This document shows positions 42,347 through 52,213 of a stretch of DNA of 64,000 nucleotides, in pieces. A program made the translations under genes and the position numbers. The notes under the pieces are model-generated. The model had not been told where the DNA came from and did no database searches. It was given only the letters and a program-made list of their open reading frames with translations. The DNA lies in contig NZ_AEEA01000030.1 of assembly GCF_000297095.1 (NCBI RefSeq), positions 16,384 through 80,383 on the forward strand, in the 5' to 3' direction. The first letter of the stretch is position 1. Each line of letters begins with the position of its first letter. The DNA is from Treponema primitia ZAS-1. Lineage in GTDB: Bacteria; Spirochaetota; Spirochaetia; Treponematales; Breznakiellaceae.

Positions 42347-43630
42347 TCATTTTCCTTCCTCAACCCGGAACCGGACAGAATCCCTGTGGGCGTACAGCCC
42401 CTCTGTTTCGGCGAAATGCATGGCGGGAACCGAAAGCCTCCCGCAGCCCTCCCGGGAAACAAATTGGTGAAAAGGCACCTTGATAAAGGTTCCCACCCAA
42501 ACGCCGTTTGAATACCGGGCGGTGGACATGGTGGGGAGGGTATGGTTCGTACCGGATACAAAATCACCGAAGGCTACCGGCGCGTAGTGGCCCACAAACA
42601 GGGAACCGTAGTGCAGCAAGCTATCCGCCACATCCCGTTCAATCCTTGGATCAACCTGTACTTCAACATGTTCCGGTGCAAGCTCGTTGGAGAGGGCAAC
42701 GGCGTCATCAATACGGTCGGCAAAAAAGACGGACCCGTTATCGGTCCAGGACTGGATGGCCACATCCCGGGTGGGGAGGTCCTTGAGGAGACGCTCCAAT
42801 TCTGCGAGGGACTTTTCTATGATACCCCTATCGGTACAGACCAGGATGGGTTTTGCGGCCGGATCATGTTCCGCCTGGGCGAGGAGGTCGATGGCGATAT
42901 GCACGGGGTTAGCGGTTTCATCGGCGATGATTAGGACTTCGCTTGGCCCGGCTAGGCTGTCGATGCCCACATCACCGAGTACCTGCCGTTTGGCCTCGGT
43001 TACAAAACGGTTACCCGGACCTACGATGAGGTCCATCTTCGGCACCGCACCCGCGCCGTAGGCATAGGCGGCAATGGCCTGGGCGCCGCCCATACAGAAA
43101 ATCTCGTCCGCCCCGGCGATATCCATGGCAACCAGCACCGCCGGATGTATGGTACCGTGTCCCGCCACCGGGGGGGAACAGGCGGCCGCGTATTTAACTC
43201 CGGCGACCTTCGCCACCGCCACGCTCATGAGGGCAGTACTCGGCAGGGGGTAACGTCCGCTGGGAATATAGCAGCCGCACTTCTCCACCGGAACCAGCCG
43301 GTGCCCCAGTTCAACCCCGGGAATATCACTGGTATAATGGAGGGGCTTGATACAATCGAGCTGTTTTTTCGCAAAATCGCGGATACGGCCTGCGGCAAAG
43401 CGAATGTGCTGTACCGTTTCCGGAGGAACCTGCTTGTAGGCTTCCGTAACAGCGCTGCTGTCAACCTTAACGCCGGCTATTTTGACATGATCAAATTTTT
43501 CCGCATAAGCAATAAGGGCCGCTTCTCCATGGGTCCGCACATCATCAATGATGTTCATCACGGTTTTGGTTAATTCCTGATCCCGCTTGTAGGTTTTTTT
43601 CTCCGCCCCTTTGATCGTTTGTATACCCAT
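42347..43630 (-). CDS. HisD-superfamily NAD-dependent dehydrogenase (HpsN-like)
   Basis: 427 residues from the ATG at 43630, after GGGGGG. The superfamily signature is present: GGAQAIAAYAYGAGAVPKMDLIVGPGNRFV, then GIDSLAGPSEVLIIAD, AQAEHD, LAPEHVEV and SGTNHTLPT, with Zn/catalytic His, Glu and Asp residues kept. Two regions, CGCYIPSGRYPLPSTALMSV and TARYSNGVWVGTFIKV, look more like the sulfopropanediol dehydrogenase HpsN group than classic histidinol dehydrogenase as I remember them. No other his gene is in the window. Histidinol dehydrogenase remains possible. Confidence 0.85.
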   Translation of the reverse strand: MGIQTIKGAEKKTYKRDQELTKTVMNIIDDVRTHGEAALIAYAEKFDHVKIAGVKVDSSAVTEAYKQVPPETVQHIRFAAGRIRDFAKKQLDCIKPLHYTSDIPGVELGHRLVPVEKCGCYIPSGRYPLPSTALMSVAVAKVAGVKYAAACSPPVAGHGTIHPAVLVAMDIAGADEIFCMGGAQAIAAYAYGAGAVPKMDLIVGPGNRFVTEAKRQVLGDVGIDSLAGPSEVLIIADETANPVHIAIDLLAQAEHDPAAKPILVCTDRGIIEKSLAELERLLKDLPTRDVAIQSWTDNGSVFFADRIDDAVALSNELAPEHVEVQVDPRIERDVADSLLHYGSLFVGHYAPVAFGDFVSGTNHTLPTMSTARYSNGVWVGTFIKVPFHQFVSREGCGRLSVPAMHFAETEGLYAHRDSVRFRVEEGK

Positions 43631-43693
43631 TTTTCCCCCCAATGCTGTACAAAACTAAACTACCTAAAGCGTGTTGTCAAGTTAGTCCCTGCA

Positions 43694-43723
43694 TTGACAC
43701 CCCCCTCCCCGCCCGGCTATTAT
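43694..43723 (+). promoter_or_regulatory. Promoter of the peptide-transporter operon (leaderless geometry)
   Basis: A perfect TTGACA (43694-43699), an 18-bp C-rich spacer and TATTAT (43718-43723). The ATG at 43730 is six bases after the -10 box, and no Shine-Dalgarno is present. Confidence 0.6.
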
Positions 43724-43729
43724 AAGCCC

Positions 43730-45553
43730 ATGAAGAAATATATCTCCCTTATCGGTTTACTCGCCTTACTGACGATTCCCTCCTGCTCACGGAACGATGA
43801 GCTTTCCCTGGAGGATATTAACGCCCTTACCCCGGCGGGGGTTAAGGAGATCCTGGAAAAAACCGTTTCCAAGCCTTGGCGGGGAGAAGACTTTGTGCCC
43901 GGCAGGGTGGCAGGAACCTGGAACAGCGTTATGGATCAGGACCCGAAAAGTTTTAACATCCTCATTGCCCAGCAGGATGCGGTAACCGCAGGGGTGGTAA
44001 CGGCCATGCAGGATTATCTTGTGGATTACGATCCCCTTACGCGGGAATGGAAGCCCCACTGCGTGTCCTTTGAGATAATCACCGATGAGGCGGCGGATAA
44101 ACTGGATGTGATCTATACCCTCCGGGATGATATGTACTGGAGCTACTATGGTTCGGACAGAAAAATTAAGGTTACCAGTGATGATGTGATATTCTGGTAC
44201 AACGAGATAGACGGGGATCCCGCTTTCCAGAGTTCCCGTTATTACCAGCAGTTTCTCACCATGGCGGACGGCAGTGAAGCCCATATCGATATCGAAAAAA
44301 TTGATGACCGGCGCTTTACGTTTCATTTTCCCCGGATAGTGGCGGAACCGCTGCTGGCAACCAACGGGGAGATTGCCCCCCGCGCCGATTACCAGGAGGC
44401 CAAACGGGAACGGGGCGTCCAGGGGGTGATGGACCTTTTCGGCGTAAACACGGATCCTAAAAACATACCCTCCATGGGGAAGTGGTTCCTGACCGAATAT
44501 ACCGCGGGACAACGGCTGGTGTATAAGCGCAACCCCAATTACTGGGACAGGGATACTAACGGAAACGCCATACCATATTATGAAGAAGAAATTGTCCGTA
44601 TCATTCCGGATGAAAATACCCAGTTCCTGCTCTTTAAGGAGGGCGAAACCGAAACCTATACCCCCCGTCCGGAGGATCTGGACGAGCTGGTAAACAAGGC
44701 AAACGCCGATTATACGATGTACCACAACGAAGGCGCCCTGAGTGCGAGTTTCTGGACCTTTAACCAAAATCCTCAAAACAAGGACAGCCCCCAGTACGAA
44801 TGGTTTACCAAAAAAGAATTCCGCCAGGCCATGAGCCGCCTTTTAAACCGGGACCGGATTATTTCCCAGGTGTACCGGGGACTTGCCCTGCCGAAGCTCA
44901 GCCTCTTCCCCGAACCAAACCGCTATTATGACCCGGCGATTACCCTTCAGTATACCTATAGCCCTGAGGGTGCAGAAACACTGCTCGCCTCTATCGGCAT
45001 CAAACGGGATAGCGCAGGAATAATGCGGGATGAAAAAAACCGGGCAATCGAATTTAATCTAACCATCCGCTCGGAAAGTACGATAATGAACGATATTGCA
45101 TCAATAATTACGGACGAACTCAGCAGAGTTGGTATAAAAATAAACATCCGGGTCCTGGATTTTCAGAAAATAGTAGAACAAATGTTCAATACCTTTGACT
45201 GGGAATCCATGATCATGGGGCTCAGCGGGTCCCAAATGTTCCCCAGCCAGGGGAGTAATGTCTGGGCTTCCGAGGGGAATCTCCATATGTGGTACCCCCA
45301 GCAGGAAAGTCCCGCCACGGACTGGGAGGCCCGCATCGATTACCTTTACAACGAAGGGGCCTTTACGGTTGACCCGGTACAGGCAAAGGTCTACTGGGAT
45401 GAGTTCCAGCGCATACTCCTGGAACAGTGCCCATTAATTTATCTGGTACGGCCCAGAAGTTTTACGGCCCTGCGGAACCGCTGGGATCAATCGAATGTCT
45501 ACTTCGATAATCTGAATGGTTTTGAAGTAACCCATATATTCCTAAAACCGTGA
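43730..45553 (+). CDS. Oligopeptide-type ABC transporter substrate-binding lipoprotein
   Basis: 607 residues, start MKKYISLIGLLALLTIPSC with the lipobox IPSC. The rest is a family 5 extracellular solute-binding protein: LDVIYTLRDDMYWSYYGSDRKIKVTSDDVIFWYNEI, then FLTEYTAGQRLVYKRNPNYWDRD and FRQAMSRLLNRDRIISQVYRG. This group carries peptides, but also nickel, glycosides or opines; the substrate cannot be read from the sequence. It is longer than OppA (about 540). First of four transporter genes. Confidence 0.92.
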   Translation: MKKYISLIGLLALLTIPSCSRNDELSLEDINALTPAGVKEILEKTVSKPWRGEDFVPGRVAGTWNSVMDQDPKSFNILIAQQDAVTAGVVTAMQDYLVDYDPLTREWKPHCVSFEIITDEAADKLDVIYTLRDDMYWSYYGSDRKIKVTSDDVIFWYNEIDGDPAFQSSRYYQQFLTMADGSEAHIDIEKIDDRRFTFHFPRIVAEPLLATNGEIAPRADYQEAKRERGVQGVMDLFGVNTDPKNIPSMGKWFLTEYTAGQRLVYKRNPNYWDRDTNGNAIPYYEEEIVRIIPDENTQFLLFKEGETETYTPRPEDLDELVNKANADYTMYHNEGALSASFWTFNQNPQNKDSPQYEWFTKKEFRQAMSRLLNRDRIISQVYRGLALPKLSLFPEPNRYYDPAITLQYTYSPEGAETLLASIGIKRDSAGIMRDEKNRAIEFNLTIRSESTIMNDIASIITDELSRVGIKINIRVLDFQKIVEQMFNTFDWESMIMGLSGSQMFPSQGSNVWASEGNLHMWYPQQESPATDWEARIDYLYNEGAFTVDPVQAKVYWDEFQRILLEQCPLIYLVRPRSFTALRNRWDQSNVYFDNLNGFEVTHIFLKP

Positions 45554-46659
45554 ACGCCATGAACCTGCTTGGCGTTTTTCGGTGGATTGGGGAACGGATA
45601 GTAAAGCCCTTCTACCTTTTTAAACAAAAGGCGCCCCTGGTTTCCTACATTCTGAATAGATTTATTACCATGGCGGTGATGCTCTTTATCTTAGGGCTGG
45701 CCGTCTTCGGTCTCATGGAGCTGGCGCCCGGGGACATTGTAGACCAGATTATGATGCAGCAGCTTTTCTCCGAGACCCAGTCCCGGGGGGGCAGTGCGGG
45801 GCTGAACCAGCAGGCCATGTCAATGGAACAATTGGAAGCCCGGCGGGCGTCGCTCGGCCTGGACCAGCCCTTCTACATCCAGTATTTCCGCTGGCTCGAA
45901 CGGGTGGTCTTCCACGGCGACCTTGGGCAGAGCCTTATCAGCCGCGCGCCGGTGTCCTTCCTCATCGCCTCCCGGCTGCCTAACTCAATTTTACTCAACC
46001 TCATATCCCTGGTATTAATCACCTTCTTTTCATTTTTTCTGGGGGTCTACTTTTCTACCAAAGCGGGTACCCATGCGGATCTGGCCATAAGTTTCTTTGC
46101 CCTGGTACTCCACGCCTTCCCGGGGATGCTCATGTTAATATTACTGCAGCTCTTCGCCTCCGTAACCGGGCTCTTCCCAGTCACCGCCTATCCGCCCTTC
46201 CCCTTTGCCTCAAACCCCGGCGGCTTCGTCTTCTCCTATGCCCACCATATCTTCCTCCCCCTCCTGGCCTCCTTCCTCGGCGGCATCGGGGGAACCCTGC
46301 GGATGATCCGGGCCACCATGCTGGACCAGCTTGGGCAGCCATACATCGCAAGCCTCCGGGCCCGGGGCATCGGAGAATGGCGGGTTTACTTTAACCACGC
46401 ATTCAGAAACACCCTGAACCCATACATCACCGGGAGCGCCAATCTCCTGGCCGGTCTCTTTTCCGGTTCCCTGATATTGGAGATCATCTTTGCCTACCCC
46501 GGCATCGGGCGGCTCATGTACGAAGCGGTGCTCCAGGAAGATATCAACCTGGTGCTTGCCAATATTATGTTCGTATCCTTCCTGGTCCTCCTGGGGATGG
46601 TCCTGGCGGACATACTTCTTGCGGTGGTGGACCCCCGCATACGGTACGGAAGGGAGTAA
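45550..46659 (+). CDS. ABC transporter permease (OppB/DppB-like)
   Basis: 369 residues, GTG start overlapping the previous stop. Six transmembrane helices; the N-terminal scoop DLGQSLISRAPVSFLIASRLPNSILLNLISL and the EAA loop SLRARGIGEWRVYFNHAFRNTLNPYITG are typical. It forms half of the membrane channel with the permease domain of the next gene. Confidence 0.92.
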   Translation: MNAMNLLGVFRWIGERIVKPFYLFKQKAPLVSYILNRFITMAVMLFILGLAVFGLMELAPGDIVDQIMMQQLFSETQSRGGSAGLNQQAMSMEQLEARRASLGLDQPFYIQYFRWLERVVFHGDLGQSLISRAPVSFLIASRLPNSILLNLISLVLITFFSFFLGVYFSTKAGTHADLAISFFALVLHAFPGMLMLILLQLFASVTGLFPVTAYPPFPFASNPGGFVFSYAHHIFLPLLASFLGGIGGTLRMIRATMLDQLGQPYIASLRARGIGEWRVYFNHAFRNTLNPYITGSANLLAGLFSGSLILEIIFAYPGIGRLMYEAVLQEDINLVLANIMFVSFLVLLGMVLADILLAVVDPRIRYGRE

Positions 46660-46666
46660 GGGTACT

Positions 46667-48853
46667 ATGAAGCGCTTCTTAAATTACCTGAAGGCCCGCC
46701 CTCTGGGTATGGCCTCCATGATAGTAATACTGTTCCTCTATCTGATAATGATCTTCGCTGAATTCATCGCTCCCTATAAGCCGACCACCGTAATGGAAAA
46801 CAGGATCTACCATCCGCCGAACCTGCGTTTCTCAAGCGCCGGTCCCATGGCCCAGGAAGCCCGGGTGATCAACTCGGTAAACTGGAAATACGCCCGGGTC
46901 AGGGCTGCCTACGAAAGGGTACACATCTTCGGCAAGGGCGAGCCCTATAAGCTCTTTGGCCTCATCCCCGCGGAACGGCACCTCTTCACCACCGGCCCTG
47001 TGGGATCCAACGGCGCCTACCCCATCTTCCTTATGGGGGCGGACCATCTGGGCCGGGATCTTTTCTCCCGCATCGTCTACGGTTCGAGGATATCCCTCAC
47101 CATCGGCTTCATCGCCACCGCCATATCCCTGTTCCTGGCCATGATCCTGGGCGGCGTCTCCGGCTTCTTTGGCGGCCTTACCGACTGGACGGTGATGCGT
47201 TTCTCCGAATTCTTCATGCTCATCCCCGGGCTCTACCTGATACTTTTCCTGCGATCCCTCTTATCAAGCAACATGGATTCCGGCCAATCCTACATGATGA
47301 TCACCGTGATACTTTCCCTGGTAGGCTGGCCCGGTTCCGCCCGTACCATACGCGGCATGGTCCATGCCATTAAGCGTGAAGAATTCGTAATGAACGCCCA
47401 GCTTGAGATGATCCCCGCGCCGGTAATAATCCTGGGGCACATCATCCCCCAGATCGCCAGCCTCCTTATTGTAAGCATAGCCCTCTCCGTACCGGGCTTC
47501 ATCATGACCGAGACCACCCTTTCCTACCTGGGACTGGGTATCGTGGACCCCGCCGTAAGCTGGGGTTCCCTCATCCGCCGCGACATTTCCACCCTGAGTA
47601 ATCTCCGCAACTTTCCCTGGCTGCTCTCCCCGGTCTGGTTCCTCCTGGCCGTTACCCTGGCCTTTAACTTCCTGGGCGACGTACTGCGGGATTTCTACGA
47701 TCCCTATCACACAGTTTTCCGGCGGCGCCGGGATAAGAAGAAATCGAAGCTTCCGTTTGAAGCCGAACAAGACGGATTGAAGAATGATACTATCCTCCCG
47801 GATGATTCCACATCACCACCCTTGCTTTCCGTAAAAGATCTATCGGTTAGTTTTTCTGTACTCCGCGGGCAGGAGACAATTTTGGTACAGGCGGTACGGG
47901 GAGTTTCCTTTACGCTCAAACGGGGGGAAATACTGGGCATTGTGGGGGAAAGCGGGTCCGGAAAGAGCGTTACCACCCAAGCGATACCGGGGCTGCACCC
48001 CAGGAGCGCCAAAGTATCGGGATCCATTTTGTACGAAGGCCGGGAACTGACGGGTCTTGAGGCAGAAGCCCTTCGGACATACCGGGGAAAAAAGATCGGC
48101 ATGATATTCCAGGAGCCGGGCCGGTCCTACGATCCCCTACAGAATATGGGAAGCGTCTTTTTCGAAACCTTCCGCAACAGCAATCCTGCTATTACCAAAG
48201 AGGAGGCCATGGAAAAGGCAGCAGCCCTATTAGCCGAAACCGGGCTCCCCAATGGCCGGGAGCGGCTCTCCAATTTTCCCCACCAGTTCTCCGGGGGCCA
48301 GCTCCAGCGTATTGGTATAGCCCTGGCCCTGGCCCAATCCTGCGAGCTCCTCATCGCCGACGAGCCCACCACCGCCCTGGACGTAACCATCCAGGCTCAG
48401 ATAGTAGATCTACTTAAAACCCTGCGGAAAACCCGGCAAATATCGATTATATTTATCAGCCACGACATAGATTTAGTGGCGGATATCTCAGACCGTATCA
48501 TCGTAATGTACGGCGGCCTGGTGATGGAGAGCGGCCCTGCCGCAGCCTTCACCGGCGCCGGCGTCACGCAGGGAACGGATGTCACGCAAGGGGCAGGCGC
48601 TATTTACCACCCCTACACCAAGGCATTGCTGGCCGCGTCCCCGCGCTTCGGCAGCCACTATGTACAGACCAGGCTGCTTTCTATTCCCGGCAGGGTGACG
48701 GACCCCGCAAACCCGGAAACGGGCTGTCCCTTCGCCCCCCGCTGCGCCGAAGCCGGGAAGGAATGTACCCAAGGCATCCCGCCCCTGGTTCAAACCGAAG
48801 ACCGTGTAATACGATGTGTCATACACAATGTGTTACAAAAGGCGGATACATAG
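46667..48853 (+). CDS. Fused ABC permease (OppC-like) and ATPase (OppD-like)
   Basis: 728 residues from the ATG at 46667 after AGGGAG. Residues about 1-345 are an OppC-like permease (EAA loop REEFVMNAQLEMIPAPVIILGHIIPQ). After a charged linker, residues about 385-728 are an OppD-like ATPase: Walker A GESGSGKSVTT, signature FSGGQLQRIGIALALAQ, Walker B LLIADEPTTALD, H-loop FISHD, and the OppD-type C-terminal Cys cluster (GCPFAPRCAEAGKEC). There is no stop or start between them. A short VTQG repeat is inserted before YHPYTKALL. Confidence 0.93.
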   Translation: MKRFLNYLKARPLGMASMIVILFLYLIMIFAEFIAPYKPTTVMENRIYHPPNLRFSSAGPMAQEARVINSVNWKYARVRAAYERVHIFGKGEPYKLFGLIPAERHLFTTGPVGSNGAYPIFLMGADHLGRDLFSRIVYGSRISLTIGFIATAISLFLAMILGGVSGFFGGLTDWTVMRFSEFFMLIPGLYLILFLRSLLSSNMDSGQSYMMITVILSLVGWPGSARTIRGMVHAIKREEFVMNAQLEMIPAPVIILGHIIPQIASLLIVSIALSVPGFIMTETTLSYLGLGIVDPAVSWGSLIRRDISTLSNLRNFPWLLSPVWFLLAVTLAFNFLGDVLRDFYDPYHTVFRRRRDKKKSKLPFEAEQDGLKNDTILPDDSTSPPLLSVKDLSVSFSVLRGQETILVQAVRGVSFTLKRGEILGIVGESGSGKSVTTQAIPGLHPRSAKVSGSILYEGRELTGLEAEALRTYRGKKIGMIFQEPGRSYDPLQNMGSVFFETFRNSNPAITKEEAMEKAAALLAETGLPNGRERLSNFPHQFSGGQLQRIGIALALAQSCELLIADEPTTALDVTIQAQIVDLLKTLRKTRQISIIFISHDIDLVADISDRIIVMYGGLVMESGPAAAFTGAGVTQGTDVTQGAGAIYHPYTKALLAASPRFGSHYVQTRLLSIPGRVTDPANPETGCPFAPRCAEAGKECTQGIPPLVQTEDRVIRCVIHNVLQKADT

Positions 48854-49837
48854 ATGGCTGTGATCACCGTAGAAAATCTGCGGAAACGCTTTAACCTGGA
48901 AGCGGGTTTCTTCGCCCGTTTCGGCCGCTTTGTCTACGCGGTAAACGACGTTTCCTTTTCCATAGGCCAAAACGAATCCTACGGCCTGGTAGGAGAATCG
49001 GGCTGCGGCAAGACCACCACCGCCCGGCTCCTGGTGCGGATGTACGAAAGCGACAGCGGAACTATCACCTTTAAGGATACCGTTGATGTAAAAAACCTTA
49101 AGGGCGGCGAACTAAAAAAATACCGGGAAAAGGTAAAATACGTTTTCCAGGACCCCGCCCGGTCCCTCAACCCCCGGATGAGCGTCTACGAAGTGCTTAT
49201 CGCCGGATACCATTACTCCTCCGACTGGCCCGGGGAAAAGAAAGCCCGGGAAGAAGCTGCGGCCATACTGGAAGAGGTAGGTCTTTCCGCATCGGATCTG
49301 GAACGGCGGCCCGCGGAATTTTCCGGCGGCCAGCGCCAGCGTATCTCCATAGCCCGCGGCCTCCTGCTGCAGCCGGAGCTGCTGATCTGCGACGAAGTAG
49401 TTTCCGCCCTGGATGTTTCCATCCAAGGCCAGATCCTCAACCTCCTGCTGGACATACGCCGGCGGCGTAATTTATCATTCCTGTTCATTGCCCACGATCT
49501 CAAAGTCTCGTCGTATTTCTGCGACCGTATTGGCGTGATGTACCGGGGTGAACTCATGGAAGAAGCGGCGGCGGCGGATCTCTACCAAACCTGTCTGCAC
49601 CCCTACACCAAACTGCTCTTTTCCTCCGTCGCCGGAACGACAGCCACCGCTACCAGCGGCGGCCCTGCACAGCCCTCAGCGCTGCTGAAAGGTGAAGTAC
49701 GTACCCCGGTCACGGAACTTTCAGGCTGCGCCTTTGCCGAGCGCTGTCCCCTGGCGGAGGAACGCTGCCACCGGGAACACCCGGATATGCGGGAAAGCGG
49801 AGGAGCGGGGCACAGGGTGCGGTGCTTTAGGGTATGA
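48854..49837 (+). CDS. ABC transporter ATPase (OppF/DppF-like)
   Basis: 327 residues beginning immediately after the fusion gene. Walker A is GESGCGKTTTARLL, the signature FSGGQRQRISIARGLLL, Walker B ELLICDEVVSALD, H-loop FIAHDL. The C-terminal Cys-rich oligopeptide domain has CAFAERCPLAEERC. It pairs with the ATPase half of the previous protein to drive the transporter. Confidence 0.94.
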   Translation: MAVITVENLRKRFNLEAGFFARFGRFVYAVNDVSFSIGQNESYGLVGESGCGKTTTARLLVRMYESDSGTITFKDTVDVKNLKGGELKKYREKVKYVFQDPARSLNPRMSVYEVLIAGYHYSSDWPGEKKAREEAAAILEEVGLSASDLERRPAEFSGGQRQRISIARGLLLQPELLICDEVVSALDVSIQGQILNLLLDIRRRRNLSFLFIAHDLKVSSYFCDRIGVMYRGELMEEAAAADLYQTCLHPYTKLLFSSVAGTTATATSGGPAQPSALLKGEVRTPVTELSGCAFAERCPLAEERCHREHPDMRESGGAGHRVRCFRV

Positions 49838-49903
49838 GGGAGGGCTTATAATAAAGTCAATCTCTTTAATCTTGGGCATCTTTTTCACGCCTTTATATCC
49901 CTG

Positions 49904-51079
49904 TTATTGATGCTTAGTAAACAGACAAGTATTATAATTCTTTGTGAGTATATATAATTCACTGTCAGAAATATTTGCGAGCGTGTATTCAGTTTCTTCA
50001 TAAACAAATGTAATTTTTTCCTGAACTCCTATCCCTGAGGATACGGTAGATCGATATACGCCGACAATACTGCCAGACAAAAAGCGATACTCCCCTGATG
50101 AAACAAACCAATTACCAGCCAGGGTTACTGTGTTTTCATTTATTGTAACAGTGTTATATCCATATTGACTACTTGTATATTCCCAAATAGTATTTGCATA
50201 AGATCCATTGGTAACTGTCTCTTTGAGTGTTACTGATGCGGTACCACTTTTTTCAAGATCAACCGATGATGTTGCTCTGACAGTCAACGTTTCTGTGATT
50301 TCGTCAACAGCGACAGATAACACCCCTGTTATAGAATGGACTGATGTTCCTACAGAACCGCCTTCAACAGACCATATTACACTTTGCGAAGGATTGCCAG
50401 TTCCATTGATGGAAACTGTGAACTTTTGAGTCTTGCCTTTTTCCACTGTCACGTTAGCGGGAGAAACTGTAATACCGGTAGTAGTTGTTCCCCCACCCGT
50501 AGACACCCATCTTGCCCAAAGTGTTACATTTCCAGTCACAGTCAACGAAACCCCGGTATCATAATTTATTCCCGTCCCAATTGCGTTCGTATTCCAGCCA
50601 CTAAAAGCGTACCCAGACTTACTTAGGCTGTTCCCGTTACCTACAATAATACTCGTTCCTGTAAATACCGTTTGCGATGTCGGAACTGAACCACTCCCTC
50701 CGTTTACATTGTATGTTACGGTATACTGTTGTATACCACCCTCGTTTTCCCAACGAGCATATAATGTTTGGTTTGCGGTTACAGAAAAAAAATATCCTAT
50801 AGCGTATATTGTCCCTGTCCCACCCGGGTTTACACACCAGCCGGTAAATACTTTACCCAGAAAACTAAGACCATCTTCACTTGGTAGTATAATAGCTGTT
50901 CCTTCATTAACAGTTTGTGCTTCCGGAGCAATACCAGTCGCATCATTTGCATTAAATGTAATGGTATAGATGGGTATTTCCTTCTCTGGTTTAGGGCCAT
51001 GAAAGAGTGTCGCCATACCTTCACAACCAATAAAAGTCATTAGCAGTAGATTTAAACAAATAATATATATATTTTTCAT
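49904..51079 (-). CDS. Lipoprotein with InlB-type repeats and an Ig-like domain
   Basis: 391 residues. Lipobox MTFIGC (acyl-Cys at about 19). Two Listeria-Bacteroides InlB B-repeats follow (YTITFNANDATGIAPEAQTVNEGT...FTGWCVNPGGTGTIY...LYARW and YTVTYNVNGGSGSVPTSQTVFTGT...FSGWNTNAIGTGINY...LWARW), then a bacterial Ig-like Big_2 domain (ITVSPANVTVEKGKTQKFTVSING). It should be exposed on the cell surface or in the periplasm. Low GC compared with the transporter operon beside it. Confidence 0.85.
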   Translation of the reverse strand: MKNIYIICLNLLLMTFIGCEGMATLFHGPKPEKEIPIYTITFNANDATGIAPEAQTVNEGTAIILPSEDGLSFLGKVFTGWCVNPGGTGTIYAIGYFFSVTANQTLYARWENEGGIQQYTVTYNVNGGSGSVPTSQTVFTGTSIIVGNGNSLSKSGYAFSGWNTNAIGTGINYDTGVSLTVTGNVTLWARWVSTGGGTTTTGITVSPANVTVEKGKTQKFTVSINGTGNPSQSVIWSVEGGSVGTSVHSITGVLSVAVDEITETLTVRATSSVDLEKSGTASVTLKETVTNGSYANTIWEYTSSQYGYNTVTINENTVTLAGNWFVSSGEYRFLSGSIVGVYRSTVSSGIGVQEKITFVYEETEYTLANISDSELYILTKNYNTCLFTKHQ

Positions 51080-51091
51080 TATAGGCCTCTA

Positions 51092-51961
51092 TTATAATTT
51101 GAAAACATAGACAAACCGTACTCCAAACCCTTGATCATTGTTATTACCTGACGTGGGTACCATATCAAAGTACATATTGTCAAGTAAAGCTACCGCCTGT
51201 CGGTTCCAGTTATAGACAAACGGTCTTACAAAACCATAGACCAAAGTTAATCCTGCCGCTGTTATACCGATGGTAGCTGGAACTCCAACCATAGGATTAT
51301 CCCAATCTAATACCGTAGCCTCTATGAGGAATAATCCTGCTGCAACTGCATAGCCTGCCGTCAGGGTAAAGCCGCCTCCGATATCGCCCTCAAGATATGA
51401 TCCAAGTCCTAAAACTATATTGAGTGCGCCGGTACCTATTTTTTCACCTGCCGTTCTTGGCTTTTTAGGTACTTTGGATAAGAGGCTGGAAAATACGGCA
51501 TCCCTTTTTATCGTGTAGGTTTGTATGCCTTGTATTCTTGCGGTTTCAACTTCGAGCGCTTTTACCCGCATACGCCACACTGTACCGAGGGGATTTAAAA
51601 CTCCTGATATAATAGTTTGCGCACCAAGTTTTTTTCCGATTGACTGGGCAGATTCATCGCTAACCTCACCGGAAAGCTGAAAGTCCATCTCCCTTTGTAA
51701 TAATGCCATCTCACTTCTATCCACAACAATAAGATTGCCATTATTGGCAAGAATGGCAGTTAATTCTTCTATAACGTAATTCGATACAAACGGATCGGCA
51801 TTAAAATTCAATACTGCTACTTTTGTGCCAGGGGCTAAGCGTTCAACGAAGTAAAATATTGAGCCTTTTATACCCTCATCAAGGGTAACTGTGTTTTCCT
51901 GGCCACTGACCATAATAGTTAACAAGCCAAAAAGAAATACTTCAATACAGCCTTTTCTCAT
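51092..51961 (-). CDS. CsgG-like exported protein
   Basis: 289 residues from the ATG at 51961 (AAGGAATT upstream). Signal peptide, then a CsgG/FlgO-like domain (KVAVLNFNADPFVSNYVIEELTAIL, NLIVVDRSEMALLQREMDFQLSGEVSDESAQSIGKKLGAQTIISG), as seen in many spirochaete periplasmic lipoproteins. The C-terminal part has two hydrophobic stretches. It ends 12 bp before the InlB-repeat gene starts, so the two are one unit. Confidence 0.8.
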   Translation of the reverse strand: MRKGCIEVFLFGLLTIMVSGQENTVTLDEGIKGSIFYFVERLAPGTKVAVLNFNADPFVSNYVIEELTAILANNGNLIVVDRSEMALLQREMDFQLSGEVSDESAQSIGKKLGAQTIISGVLNPLGTVWRMRVKALEVETARIQGIQTYTIKRDAVFSSLLSKVPKKPRTAGEKIGTGALNIVLGLGSYLEGDIGGGFTLTAGYAVAAGLFLIEATVLDWDNPMVGVPATIGITAAGLTLVYGFVRPFVYNWNRQAVALLDNMYFDMVPTSGNNNDQGFGVRFVYVFKL

Positions 51962-52062
51962 ATTCAACAATTCCTTATTCTGTAAAGAATCAACTATGGC
52001 TGAATAATTACAAATTGTATAACTTCAAGCTCAGGTCATACAAAGCGCAACAGCGCTAATTG

Positions 52063-52200
52063 TTAATCTTTGAGTTCTTCTGCCTCGACTCCCTCTTTTA
52101 TCTTTGTACTCATGCCTGCCAGGACTAACAAAAAACCGGTAACAATGTATAACACCGCAACAATATAGTTATTCGAGGAAAATGGGACCCACCAATGAGC
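52063..52200 (-). pseudogene. Possible remnant of a small membrane protein
   Basis: In one minus-strand frame NNYIVAVLYIVTGFLLVLAGMSTKI and a short acidic tail (GVEAEELKD, stop) can be read without an upstream start and ribosome-binding site. One hydrophobic helix is clear. It could be a decayed gene or chance. Confidence 0.3.
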
Positions 52201-52213
52201 TACAATTCATTTC

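Noticed and set aside
46490..46666. Upstream extension of the permease-ATPase fusion
   Set aside because: It overlaps the OppB-like gene in another frame and the residues are not membrane-like; the ATG at 46667 has AGGGAG.
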